Part shown: piece by piece, positions 36,822 to 49,600 of the stretch
Numbering within the stretch: the first letter of the stretch is position 1
Layout of the letters: every line of letters begins with the position of its first letter
DNA from: Anisakis pegreffii
Taxonomy: Eukaryota; Nematoda; Chromadorea; Rhabditida; Anisakidae
Direction: 5' to 3'
Assembly (NCBI GenBank): GCA_035041965.1
Contig: JAPYMA010003016.1
Span: 1 to 64,000, forward strand
DNA length: 64,000 bases
The notes under the pieces: generated by a model
The model's database searches: none
What the model saw: the letters and a program-made list of their open reading frames with translations, nothing else
Told to the model about the DNA's origin: nothing
Translations under genes and position numbers: made by a program

Positions 36822-39800
36822 TTAATTTTTCTCGAAATCAATAACTGTTTTTCCTTTGCCATGCCTCCGTGCGACTTTTTCGTATGCTTCCGGTATATCA
36901 TTGAAGCTGTACGTTTTCTCGACAATCGGCTTGATCTGAATACATCAGAATACGATAAAGCACATCAGAATAGCAAATTCTCACTTCGTCCGTACACGAA
37001 ACTTGTCAAATTTTTGAATGATCATTTCATTCGATTTTCAAATGTTTCAGTTTCAAGTGACTTTTACTTTTAATCTATTTCAAAACAAAAAACGATACTG
37101 TCGAATAGAGATAACTAAAGAAAAAATCGAATATTTTCACTGAGCACATCAAAAGTACAATAAAAATGGGAAACTATCGCAGAATAATTTGCAAAAATGG
37201 AAAAAACGTAATTGAACAATATAAAACTAAATCTTGCCTTTCCACTCTCTACTAATTTCGACACTGTATTGAGACATTCTTCATTCGGTGCGAAATAGGC
37301 ATAAGAGAACCAGCGACCATTTCGTAGCGACTAAACACAAAGAAATAGTTTACTAGTAGCAATAAATAATTAAACGTTATGCTATCAATATATTCGAACT
37401 TTGAGACGATATAGTTTATGACATTTTTGAAATACTGGGTGCATCTTCGATCTTTAAACTGCACGTTAAACTCACATCAAATGATCTCGCAAAATACTTC
37501 ACTGTCGTAGAGGCAAGTCCATAAGGTATTCCGTACCTGAAATTCTCTAGTTTAGAGTTTGAAGAAGTTTCCATTCAGCTGCGCATATGGCTTAACGCAT
37601 TTAATCACGTCTACCAACGAACTCTATCATTTGTTTTCAACTAAAATTTTTCCAAATAATTTTTTGTCCACTGAATTAAGCATGAATATTGCTTCATCTC
37701 ATCGCATTGATCAGCAATCACACAAATTTCTTCTTTCACAAGAAATATACCAGAAAACCGTTATTGAGAAGTCAATTATGAAGTTAATTATTACCTATCC
37801 GTATCTTGCAGAACCGGTGTAAGAAGAGTAACATGAACACTGTTTCGCCAGACACCCATCAAAGAATCACTCCATTGTGCTAATTCTGTATTCACACAAT
37901 CCAATATCACATCAAATGGCCCCTCTGACTGCAGCATTTCTTTCACCGACATACAGTCATAATCAACTGGTTTTGCACCTAACGATGAAACCAATTCAAA
38001 ACTGCAAATTGCTTTGACTTTGCGAACTTTCAGAGCTTATCGCTTATTGATGCAAAATCAGAGAACGTGATTCAGTAACACAACAATAAGACAGATTCTT
38101 TTACATCTGTGTGCGTCCTATAGATCAGTGTTCTTAATGAACAGCATAGTCATAGAATGGATATTAACAAATACTGATGAATAGATGAGAATACGCACAA
38201 GAATTTCAGTTAGAAATTTTAAACGGATTCAAAATTTTTGCTCACAATCAAAATAAGTGTTATAAAAAATCCAGAAAAAAATCAATTCAAAATTCGAAAA
38301 CAAACTCTTGTTTCGAACAAGTGACCACAACTTTATCAACATTCCACGCTTTTAACAACTGAATCGCAAACGTCCCAACACCCCCCGAACCACCATGGAT
38401 TAAAACGTTTTGAGTGTACGCATTCTGTGCGTTCACTCTGGCGATCTTCAACGGTAATCACATGGCAATTGATGTATTCGAGTGCAATTTCATGAATGCG
38501 GAGGAGAGGACGTATTCAGTGGATAAAAAAATCTATTTACAAAAGAATGAAAAACGGAATGAACGCTTCCATTGCATGTGTTCTACGAATATAACTGAAC
38601 AAATTGTTTTTAAGAAATAATTTCAAGCGAAATGTTTCCGTACGTCCCTTAACAATATCGGTTCATGCGTGAAATTTTCGTCTCGATTTGTATCCTTTCG
38701 ATTTTTTCGGAATAATTGCAATATACGAAATCAGAATCAATGGAAAACTGATGACGACTTGAAACGTTCGATAATCCACTCACACTCACTAAGGCGGCCC
38801 ATACGGTGCAGGCCACATAAGGTAGAGCAGCCGCTTGAACATGACTGATATTGTTCGGTTTTTTGACACACCACGACTCTTTGGAGAGCACGTACTCGGC
38901 ATGAGCACCCGTCCATGTTGGTGCCACAATACCCATCACCTGAATTTTTTTGCTGAGTCTCTTGAGGGAACTAGCCAGTTTAGACATACACCAAATTATA
39001 TAGGCATTATTTAAGTATTTCGACATAAGACCACTAGGCCAAGCTTTAAGTGGACTAAATTTCAGCTTTGAATTGGTTTCGTTTCCTTCAGCCAATCTTC
39101 AGTTGAGCCAGCTGAACCTGGCTCAACTCGGTCGAGCCGTTCTAAGAGTCACGCTCGCTTTCCAAATGCAGCGATCATAATTTGCATGCTATCGACCAAC
39201 ACTGACATGATTTTAACTGACAGTGAACTACTGCTATGATCAAGCAAATTTATTCTCCCTAACAGTAGACTTTTTCTCACAAGACGAAAATATGCTATAA
39301 TATGCTAGAAGTTAGCTATCTTACTTCATCACCGATATCGAATTTCGTCACTTGCTGACCCTTATACTCCACAACACCACTGCAGTCACGTCCAGCAATC
39401 AACGGTAACATTGACTGTGCATTTGTCGAACAACTTTCCAATTGTTTCACAACTGACAATAACCGTCGACCGTAGCCGTTGACCATTTCCGTATCAAGTG
39501 GATTCACACTTGATGCCTTAGAAAGGAAAACAAATGAATATTGTTGAGTGAAAATATTATTCAAAAACGAATCAATTGGATGCATCGGAATGCAGATGAA
39601 CAAACATTGAGAAATGATACAGTAGTGATGAGTGAATTCGTGAATTTGATCCGGCGATTTGTATTCTTTGAAAATTATCCTTCCGGAAGAGATTATCTCC
39701 AATGAATTTCAATCGGAATGATAAGCGATCAAGAAGAAACGAGTTCGATGACCGAACATTTCAACAATATACCTTCACTTTGATCAGTACTTGATCGGTA

Positions 39801-40021
39801 TTGTTAATTTCAGGAATTGACATCGTTTGCTTGACTAGAGGGCTACCAAAATCGCGAACACACCAAACGTTCATTGAGGTTGTTGCAGACTGTTGCGGTG
39901 GTGGTGATACCAGATTCGGTTTGTTCAGGTTATTTAGGGATGGCATCAATTTGAAGGTTCGACGAGATAACGAAATGATTTGATCGATTACGAACAGGCG
40001 ATTTGTGGAAAGTGCTGTCAT
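36822..40021 (-). CDS. RTN4IP1: RTN4IP1-like mitochondrial NAD(P)H quinone oxidoreductase
   Basis: This is a zinc-independent medium-chain dehydrogenase/quinone oxidoreductase; the family acts in the mitochondrial matrix (OPA10; C. elegans RAD-8). Exons (5' to 3'): 39773-40021, 39325-39516, 38766-38939, 38306-38424, 37795-38001, 37476-37536, 37238-37330, 36822-36935. All are in phase and give 402 residues. Landmarks: a basic, Ser/Arg-rich N-terminus fit for mitochondrial import, ASSVNPLDTEMVNGYG, IAGRDCSGVVEY, AAALPYVACTVWAAL, the NADPH-binding loop HGGSGGVGTFAIQLLKAW, SSLGAKPVDYD, and the C-terminal IKPIVEKTYSF…KGKTVIDF. The last intron uses a GC donor (GGAAAG|GCAAGA). Frataxin lies 763 bp upstream on the same strand. 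Confidence 0.94.
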
Positions 40022-40784
40022 TTTGGAAATTCTGTAGAAATTCTCAATGGGTTATTACCAGTTCTGTTATAAATCATATTAGTTAGTTTGACGGACATAA
40101 ATGAATCACAGTAAAATCAAAATGGAACCATGGTTATGTTTAGGTGGCCAAACGTTTCGGTGAACTGGATATTTGTACGCGATCAATAATTTTTCGATGT
40201 AACTGCGAATAAATGATATTTTTAAAAATAAGATATGATGCGTATTGTAAATGACACTGATATTGGTTGATATAACAGATGCAATTGACACAATCCGACA
40301 TGTTTTTTAATTATTATTATTATAAACGTTTTATTTCACCTGGTGAGTTTCGCATCAAGGAAATGTTATAAACAATCAATCATAACATATACTGTAGTGT
40401 TGCATGTTCAAAATTATTGAAGAAATGAAATTGTCTTTGATTTATTCACAAATTAGCAACAAAATTAACTCAGAAAATTGAATGCTACTGTACATGCACT
40501 AGATTCACGTAGTAGTACTGGCTGACCATTAAATCCTATAATGAACTCTATATTTTACCCCCACAAACGGGCAAAGTTTACAATCTGTAACTAGTCTGAA
40601 TGGCGATAGATGTTGGTTACACAGCAGCAACCGTGAAATAAAACAAAAATGGAAATAATAGCAATGATAAATCAAAGAAATGTTAAAAATACAAGTCATT
40701 CATGGCAATATACAACGAGAATACGAACAGAACGATTCAGTCGGAAGATCAAGAAAATCGCAAAGGTTTATAGAGCTATGATAC

Positions 40785-41996
40785 TCATAAATGATGGCTG
40801 AAATCAATTTTATCACATTTGAATATCTCTCTGAATTCCTTCGTTAATAATGAATCCAACGATCCACCGTCATGTGAATATATCCATTTATCACCAACTA
40901 AATCAAATCTGAAAGTGAGTCTCCAATGAGGGATTAAATTATTCAAATTCGGATTTATAAATTAGATTTTTGATGAGAGATTAATTATTCAAATTCGGAT
41001 ATGAAGCTTACTGACAAACTTCGCTTACCTATAGGAGTGAATATCTAATCTTTTGATTACAAATGTAAATATCAGAGAATGATTCTACTGTTTCCTATAC
41101 CAGACGGATTACTTCGATTACTTTTTGCTTTGCCGGCAATCAATGAGATAGGACAGCAGAAATTCGTCTGAACAAATCTGTGAAAAGTGCAATTCTCAGA
41201 CTGGCTCGAAATATTCAATTCTAGGTGATTTTGCAATTGACATGTTCATGAAATGTGGCAGTGCTCCAAGTCTCATTATGAACTCTGCAGAGTGATTGAG
41301 CCTCAGGCCAACTGCTCATGCTTCAATGTAAACATGAGGTAAATCACATCGTCGTTTTACCTGTGAGGTAAGTATCAGCCTGAGCTCTATAGTGAGCCTC
41401 AGCCGAAAGCATAGGCTAGCCTTAGCTTAAGGTTTGCCTACGGTCCATTCCCTTTGATAGGCAAGTTAACTGCAAGATCATCCGGTAACAGACCTTTTAG
41501 GCCCAGACAAGGGTGATGATAACCATATTTGTCGATTCGGTGTTTGTTTATTGATCACATAGATGCCTTTGCCTTGTCCCACATTCGCCGTGATCACACC
41601 CATCGCGTAGTTTATATCGAATTCATCATCACAGTTCAACCATTCTGGAAACGTATCCAAATAATCACTCAGATTGTCCAACGATTGATCCGCTTTTCGT
41701 TCATAATCCACCTCTGAGATTGTAGTGGATGATGGCGATACGCAACTGGTGCTGTTGTTTGATAATAAGGATGTTGTAGTGATAAAATTTGTGCTTGTCA
41801 TACAACCTGCAAAGTGCATTTTATAGTATCGCTTAAAGTGATCGATTCTCGTGTTTAATCTGACTATGATTATGATTAACACTGTCGTAGATATGTTAGT
41901 AAAATATGTGGGCAGTTCAGCGCGAAACAAGAATACTGAATTGTTCAAATTGGCCCCAAGAAATTTTTTCGCCCCAAGTTTGATCAATGAAAACAT
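40785..41996 (-). CDS. FXN: Frataxin
   Basis: Frataxin is the mitochondrial iron-binding activator of the NFS1-ISCU complex in iron-sulfur cluster assembly. Exons 41494-41996 and 40785-40908 join at phase 2 through SGPKR|FDLVGDKW and give 208 residues. Signature sequence YVINKQTPNRQIWLSSPLS is intact. The acidic helix region (ERKADQSLDNLSDYLDTF, DEFDINYAMGV) and the end (WIYSHDGGSLDSLLTKEF…KIDFSHHL) match nematode frataxins especially well. The N-terminus is uncertain: the open frame reaches an ATG at 41994-41996 (MFSLIKLGAKKFLG, presequence-like). A TTTGCAG acceptor near 41814 could instead mark an exon start with the true first exon further upstream. Confidence 0.94.
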
Positions 41997-42504
41997 CTGC
42001 TTGAGAAGCTGAATTTATGACTAACTATACGCTAATTTTGGCATAAAATCTATTTTATTTAATCGCGAACAGTTTTTGTTTATCGTCGTGAATTAATTCA
42101 TCAAAGTTTTGATGTCAATTGTTTTTTGCCTTGTAAACATTCGCAATTAGTTTTGATCCAATGCCTCACATACACATACAGCTGCCTACTATGCGACTTT
42201 GTTCGGTTTATTGTTCCCTTCAGTCTCATCTTTTGTCTCCTATCAGTTTTTGCTGGCTTCTGTGATATTTACATATTATATTGCTTGCAATCACTATCAG
42301 TTCTCAATCCATTAATATCCATTAATGAGTAATAGATCAGAATGAGTAATCATAGTGAGCGACGTTTCTTGATCATTTGCATTTGTACGTTCAGTTTTAG
42401 TGATTATAAAATTCCCCTTGAAACAATGATCAAGGCACAACATTGGGGCCAATCAACTGGTTGCATTGAAGTGGTGTACGTTCTGAAACAATCAGATCAC
42501 TACT

Positions 42505-42594
42505 AGTGATGGGCAATAGCGTGCTATCGTTAACTAGCGAAAGCTAGCCGAATAGCTATTTCGCTAAATAGCGAAGTAGCTACTGCCCACCACT
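42505..42594. mobile_element. Short palindromic hAT-like MITE
   Basis: The ends AGTGATGGGCA and TGCCCACCACT are near-perfect inverted repeats, and the interior (TAGCTA, TTTCGCTAAATAGCGAA) is itself palindromic. No clear target duplication flanks the 90-bp element. Confidence 0.55.
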
Positions 42595-43329
42595 GGATGG
42601 ATATCTCACCGTTGCTGGATGATGTTGTAGACATTTAACGAGATCGTTTACTATCGTGATGACGAGTTGAATGCTACAAATGCACGTAACTGAATCCGAT
42701 AAACTGACCTATTCTGCTTATGCAGGCAGCAATTGTATTCACATGACAATGCGCTAATTTAGTTGATAACGGTATGAGACGTTGCGCGAACATACTCGCG
42801 ATGTGTTAAACGGCTGGTGGCCCGCAGTCGAATATCTCTCCTTAAAGCATCATCGATAGATCAGAATTAATATTCAACTTCACTGCACGTTATCGGTTGT
42901 AATTAACGTTAGTGTATGAACGTTTGTTGTGCTTGTAAGCATGAAATTTGAGAAAGAGTGAGAAAATTTGTCTCAAAATTATTTCTTGAATGTAAGTTGA
43001 AGAATTTCATTGACTGATTGTGAGTAAATTGGAAATGAGTGATGAGAAGAAGGAAGCTGAGAAAGGATTATGGTAAAAGTGATATTTGGTGAGAGGTATG
43101 AATTTGTTATGAGTAGTTGCACTTGTTGAGAATATGAGTGGATTAATGAATATTTGTTTTTATCAATTTTGATTTGAGTTCTGCTTGAATATTACGATTA
43201 CGGATCACCGAAAAATTGTGCAGAGTTGTGCAGCGATGGAGGCGTTAATTTGTCTGCCTCAAGTACTAAACGATCTGATTCAGATGATTTTAAGAGAAGA
43301 CTTCTAGAAGAAGTGACAATTTTTTGAGA

Positions 43330-43462
43330 AGTGATGGCATTTGAATGAAATTTCAGTTCAGTCGGAATCCGACCGGATTCACATTTTCCGATCCCGATGT
43401 TCGGGATTCCGACCGAAATTTGTCAGATTTTTCCGACCGAACGTCTGTCGGATACCATCACT
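43330..43462. mobile_element. Palindromic MITE-like element
   Basis: It starts AGTGATGGCAT and ends ATACCATCACT. The interior carries GTCGGAATCCGACCGG and an inverted counterpart (GGGATTCCGACCGAA). A related element appears at 21182-21306. No target duplication is clear. Confidence 0.5.
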
Positions 43463-44590
43463 AATTTGGAGCGTCATGCCGCTTTGTGAATCGTTTCATA
43501 TTGCGATAGTCGATTTTCGTTGTTGCGTTATTAATGTTATATATATACGAAGCTATTCATTGCATAGCATATCATTACGAATCATCACATTCTTCCAATA
43601 TACTCTGCAGAGAGCACCTTCCCGATCTCATAGTCTGAAAACAGTTAAATTACTGATTCATTAATATGCATATCCTTATCAATTCTTGTATTATCTATGA
43701 GGTTTTCTGTTGATTGTGCTATTATTTACTGGAAGACTATTGAATGTATCTATTAATCTATGTACTCAGACTCACATAATTATAGAATCATTGACTAAAA
43801 CAATCGCAATATGAATACAATATGATTTATAACAAGCACATTAACATGAACCACATCGCTACTGTGTACAAAATGACTTCTATAAAATAGTCAAATTATA
43901 CAACAGCACCAACAGCTATCATAACAATAAGGACTTTCACTCCTTAACACTGTTCATTACACTAAAACTCAATGGAACATCAAATCTACCATTGCCTCAC
44001 TCTAGAGGTATAGACAAATAATTTAACTTTGTAAGAATAACTTGCCAATGCTATCTTTGCCACATGGTTAACAATTGGCGCGTTTAGTTGTGGCAGCTCA
44101 TCGCGCATATAACAAAATGTACAGAAACATTCCGAGATGACTTCCAGTTAGTTGGAAATGAGAGTTCTGATCTGAAGGTTCAAGCAAAAGAGCATTTTCA
44201 TTAAGGACATACCCTGAGGTTTATGTGAATAAAAGTGTTTGATGTGACTATCTTTTCATGATTGTTTTGCCACTGGTTTTCCGAATTGAAAAAAGTGAAT
44301 TGCGCAATTAATGTGGTAACCTCTTGTTCGAAAATAAAGTCAGTATGATAGGCTAAAAGGTGAAAATAAAACTTGTCAGGTCATTTGAAGTAGTTTTGAA
44401 TCTCGGGATCAGGTCGAGCCTTGACTTGAAACAGTGCTTTGAGCACAGATACAGAATCCTTTTTATGTTTGGAAATCGTCGGCACTGTCATGGATAAGAA
44501 CTTGTAGTCTGCCGTGAATATGTGCTGTAGTGCTGGTTTTTTGAACCATTAAAAACCTATCGATTCACTAAGACAGAATCATCATTGCAG

Positions 44591-44714
44591 GTATATTCGT
44601 GCCCAGTTTGTCGCCTATGGAATGGGAGGTTGTGTTCTTTGCCGTCGAACGTGCTCGGATTGCTCTACGGTCGAAGTTTTGATCAGGATGTTTCGATGGC
44701 CGCATCTACATTTG
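44591..44714 (+). CDS. Isolated exon resembling the end of a RING finger
   Basis: After an ATTGCAG acceptor the frame reads VYSCPVCRLWNGRLCSLPSN followed by VLGLLYGRSFDQ, ending at a GTTAAG donor. CPVCR followed by a Leu-Pro-Ser-Asn stretch is how the second half of many RING domains continues. The first half and other exons were not found, so it may be a fragment. Confidence 0.3.
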
Positions 44715-46660
44715 GTTAAGGATATTTTTGAATTCTACTTACAATAACCCGGTTAATCATTGAATGTTCAATAAAGTATAACGTTAATCTGTTGCGTTGA
44801 TCAATTTAACAAAATTGTTTCTCTACAAACGTGTATCTGAATAGTTTTAAACCACTTGTTTGTTTCGAAGATGATAATGCTAAGCTGTAATGGAAGGGAT
44901 ATTTTTATTTTACTGCGATGATTTCGACTGGTTATAATAACAGTGGTAGTAGTAGTAGTAATAGCCATAATTACGTTTATAAAAGTATGTTTCCTTATCG
45001 TTTGGATGTCTTTCACTCCAATATTGTGTTTATCAGAATGCTTCTCTAATTGTAAAACCGATTGTATTCTTCCTCAATACTTTGCCACAAGTAAGTCATC
45101 AAGTGTTCGAAATAAGATCACTGATCATTGATCCATAAAAGATTTAAACTGTGTCAAGGATATAATTTGAACAACTGTGATCGAACATCCTTTTTAGCAG
45201 CTAAAATGTCTTAGTTTTTCTTTTGCACAGATTTTGTCACATCTGTCAATGTGAATTCTATAACTAGTCTGTCAGATCAGATCAGCATCAAATATTCACA
45301 ATATGTTAACTCCAATCGAAGTGGTATTTTTTGACGCAGACGTGAAGGTTTATTTGAATAACTGAGAAACTAAAACTTGAAAAGGATTAAAACTTGGACT
45401 TTCATTCGGGCCGAGGATTTTTCAAATTTCCAAAGGTCAGATTAGCTGTTTGTCAGACAAGGGAAAAAGTTGAGGATTTGCCGTAATCGATGACAACGAA
45501 TGCAGATTTTTGTTTGAATGCAGATGCAAAATTTCGGTGATGTGCTGACAAATACCGTATTCGTATGGATTTTTTTTAGTTCCGTTGAATTTGTTCATGT
45601 GACTTTTTGTGTCATACTTATTGAATTCTCATACTTATTTTGTGTTTGGTCGTGCTGTTAAAATAGACCATTATTGATATATCGATTGAAATATTGTCTG
45701 TTCACGTCAAGATTCTCTCTTGATCGATATATGCTGTGCTGCGCCGTTGGTCGTGGAGATTCAGACGTTCCGAAGCCGAGTTTCACACATCGAATTCGCG
45801 TTCACGACGACATTCGCTTGTATGTTTTGAACAGCTCAAACCACCGAAACCTCTCAAAAATTCGCAAATGCGAGACGTAAAGCGGCATCAGTGACGTTCC
45901 TGATGCTCTGCTCGATATGGTAGTAATTAATTGCGAAGCCATATATTGGTATGTATGTATCATGCCGTCGTAAACTTAAACCGTCAGTTGACGTTGATGG
46001 TTACACGCACAACCTTAAGCGATGTGCAGTAAGAATGACGAAGGTCGTCTCGCGTTTGGCGTTCTGTTATTTTGTTCGATGTATTTTTGTGTGTGTAAGT
46101 GTTTGTGGGTGTGTGTGTGTGCATTATTTTATGCTGAATGTTATTCGTGTTAAAACAGACGAGTTTTTGTTTCTTGAATTCCGTTTTCAGCAATAGCTTA
46201 CGTGAAAACAGCAAACGGTGAATAAAACAGTTGTTGCTACTCTGTGAAAGCCGATCTTTTCTTTTGTATAATTTATTTTATTGTTTTGCCTATCATCTGA
46301 TTAGTGTGGAAGATTGTCGTCGTCCAAACTAGAAGAATATTTTTATCTAGAATTGTTATCCGGAAACGATGGTAAGACTCTTGAAATGATAATTGAATAT
46401 GTAAAATTTAATTAGTATGTAAATACGTAAACCATTTTAACAGTATTTGTCGAATGTTTTGATTCGTTACGGTGTGTCACGTTTCTTTTAGTATATTAAT
46501 CATACATGCATTACGATCGAGCAGCGTTCGTTAGCGTTGTTTTGTCGGCAAGAAGTTGTTTTTGTTGAAGCAGTTGATTTTGTTATAGCAGCTTGAAATA
46601 TAATCGGAAACAATCAGTGAATTGATCGAGTGATTCGTGGCATACGATCGACGTCAAGAA

Positions 46661-49600
46661 ATGGTCAGAAGAGCATCAACCGCTGGTGCAGCATCACAGT
46701 CTGGCGGCACACCTGGCAAGTGCCTAACATGTTCGAAGTTTAACGAAAATATTGTCTATCAGTCAGTCAGGATGGTGAGCAGGAAAGAAACTAAACTGAG
46801 TGCAGATTCAAATCGGAACGAGCTGAATAGAGCACATAAGAATAGTGCTGGTGAAATAATACTGAAAGCGAAATTTTGGTTTCGAATCGAAAGAAAGAAC
46901 AGTGGATTAGATGTGGTGGAGGAGATTATAGATGCGGTTTTTCGTATTGTTTTGAAAGCAAACTGAACGATGAAGACAATATTAGTGTAAGCATCGAGCG
47001 AAAAGATCAGCAGGATGAAATCAAAATTGTAATCTCAAATGTATTTGTTTGAAATGATCTCAGTTTGATTAGTTCCGAAAAATGATTTCGGAACTAATCG
47101 CTCAAATCTCCATAAAATTTGATTGATTGAGGAGGAGGTAATCTCGGCAATCAGTTCCGAGCTACTTTGAAGGTAGTATTGAATCTTCGTTGTATTTTTT
47201 CAGCGATTGGACCAGGTGATATTGTGTGGGCACCGTACAGAAGAACTCCAGAATGGCCGAGCGTTGTGAGTGTGTTCGCTATCATTTAATCTCGTTCTGA
47301 TGATCGATATTATGCTTGAAGTAATCGTAGCATCACCAGTATTAATGCTGATACCAAATCAAATTGATTATCCATTCAGGTTCGTAATATCTATCCAAAG
47401 AAAATCACCTATGTGTTCTTGCCACTACCGGAAGATCAGGCCCTCAAAGCGCCAGTCTTTAATTGTCCACCAAGCAAGGTTCACCTCTTTTCACAAGATG
47501 ACACTGTAAGTTCTACTCATTATTATCATCTGAATTCGTATTTATTTTTCTCTATTTTCATTCATTTTTGATTGATCATGAATACCCATCGGATGTGATT
47601 ATTGTCATAGAAAGATATCATCTTGTCCTTATTAAGTACAGAATCTATACGAAAAAGTTTAAATTACTGATCAAATAAAAGCATTTTTGTGATCATTTCT
47701 GCTGTATTTCAGTTACCAGCAAATGCGGATGCGGCCATGAAAGAAGCATTTGAAGAAGCACTGAAACTGGCCAAGGAAAGAGGTCAGATGGCGCCTCCTC
47801 GACCGGTTGTTAGCTCAGCATCTCGTTCGTTGTTGCTTTATCGTTCCATTTTGATTTTTTTTTCTCTAAATCCTTCATTTTCTATTGTCTGTTTCTGTAC
47901 TGATTGTGAGGCAGGCTCAGCTAATTTACTCTGATAGCAGATAACTGAGAGACAATGAGTTTTACTATCTGAATGGTGCTTCGTTTTGCTGAGAGGACAA
48001 AGTGAATCTTTCAAAAAATTTGTTCTAAGAGTTCCTTGCGTGTTTGATATGTTTGATTGCATCTGTGAAATTTGTTTGGAAAAGTAAGAATTTAGGTAAT
48101 GGATCGTCATCGACAAAGAAGGCCAAAAACGAAGAGGCAGTTGTGAGCAATGCAGAAACAGGCTCAACACCAGCACATTCGCATCGCTCCAAATCGAATT
48201 CGAACACTTCCTCGATAACCAATGGCAACAAACGAACGCTGAGTGGTGGAACAGATAATGAGAGTAGTGATAATAACACACTTGCGTCCACTTCGAATAG
48301 ATTCACGCCCGCAGTTAACGATATCGTTTGGCTTATTTCGGCTGGACATCCGGCATGGCCAGTCCTTGTGAGTTTTGGTCATTTGGTTGTTGTTTGTTCA
48401 TTTATTTATTATTTCTTCCATTTACAATGTGATTACACGAACCGAAAAGCGTGAAAGAACAAAACTGAAAATGAGGCGATCAGAGAACAGCCAAAGTTGG
48501 GGCGAAGTAATTGTGACAGTCGAATCTTTCGTCAAACCCGAGGAGAAGGGCAAAGGTTATCAACTTCTCCGGGTTGGTATGAACACAATGTTATGGAGAT
48601 GGGAAAGAATACACCGCTTATTAAAGGAGGTAGGAAGGCAGTGTGACTAAGATATGGTTGTGGAATAAGCCTACATTGTTGATGAAGATAATGGAATTGC
48701 GAGCAGATGGGATAGGGAGAAATCGGCTGTTAGTTGACGCGACCAGTAAACAGTTATATTATTTGTTGTGATCGAGATGAGAAAAATAAACAATCGCACC
48801 AATGAATACTATTCAAATGTATTATCAGTTGGCTAGCACGCGACATGAGGTATACTTGTGCAAGCAGCGAAAATGTATGTCCTGCGTTGAAAGAATATTT
48901 TCAAATTTTGTAACGAATGCCTTTATGGTGTAACCTGCATATGTATAAAAGTGAATGAATTTCAGATTCGTCATGCAACCAAAAAACTCGTAATGATAGA
49001 TTCATTCCCGTTGACTGGCAAATCAGAACGTTACCCTCAGAGTGCTTGTGAGAAATTTGATCTGAGTGAACGTGCACTTGCTTCTGCTATCAAGAGGGTA
49101 TTATTTTTATTATGTGTTCTTGTGTGATGAAGTATCTTGTTGCTATTATTGTTATCATTATCATGGTCATTTTATTTCAGTTATTATTATGTGTTTACTT
49201 ACAGGAGCACAATCCGGAGTTGAAAGAAGCCTTGCAAGCAGTACAAGCATATAGACTTGATGGATCTGGAGAGGCGCCTGAAAAAGCGATACCACAAAAA
49301 AGCAAGAATAAAACAAAGGAAACGACAAGTAATTCGATTGATGCAGAAAAAAATGATCAGCATTCAGAAGAGAACGGGAAAACTGAAGAAGTGGTCAAGA
49401 AGGAGGACGAGCAAGAAGACGACAGCAAGGCGGATGTAGTCGGTGAGGGTGAAAATGAACCGGAAAAAGAAGATTCAAAAGATGTTGTTAAAGCGAGCGA
49501 TGAGAATATCAAAAAGGAAATAGTGGGAAATATCAACACAAGTGAGTTGATGATGATGTTTTGGTGATGAACTGAAGTGTGGCATGATCGCGGTTTAAGA

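Larger units (their letters stand above)
41997..44590. other. Intergenic with two MITE-like elements
   Basis: Apart from the elements at 42505 and 43330, the DNA is AT-rich and shows no supported exon, although frataxin 5' exons may lie in its first part. Confidence 0.4.

Noticed and set aside
48375..48650. 91-codon plus-strand open frame
   Set aside because: It lies inside intron 5 of the PWWP gene. The join 48367/48966 keeps phase and completes the second PWWP module, and no acceptor precedes the open frame.
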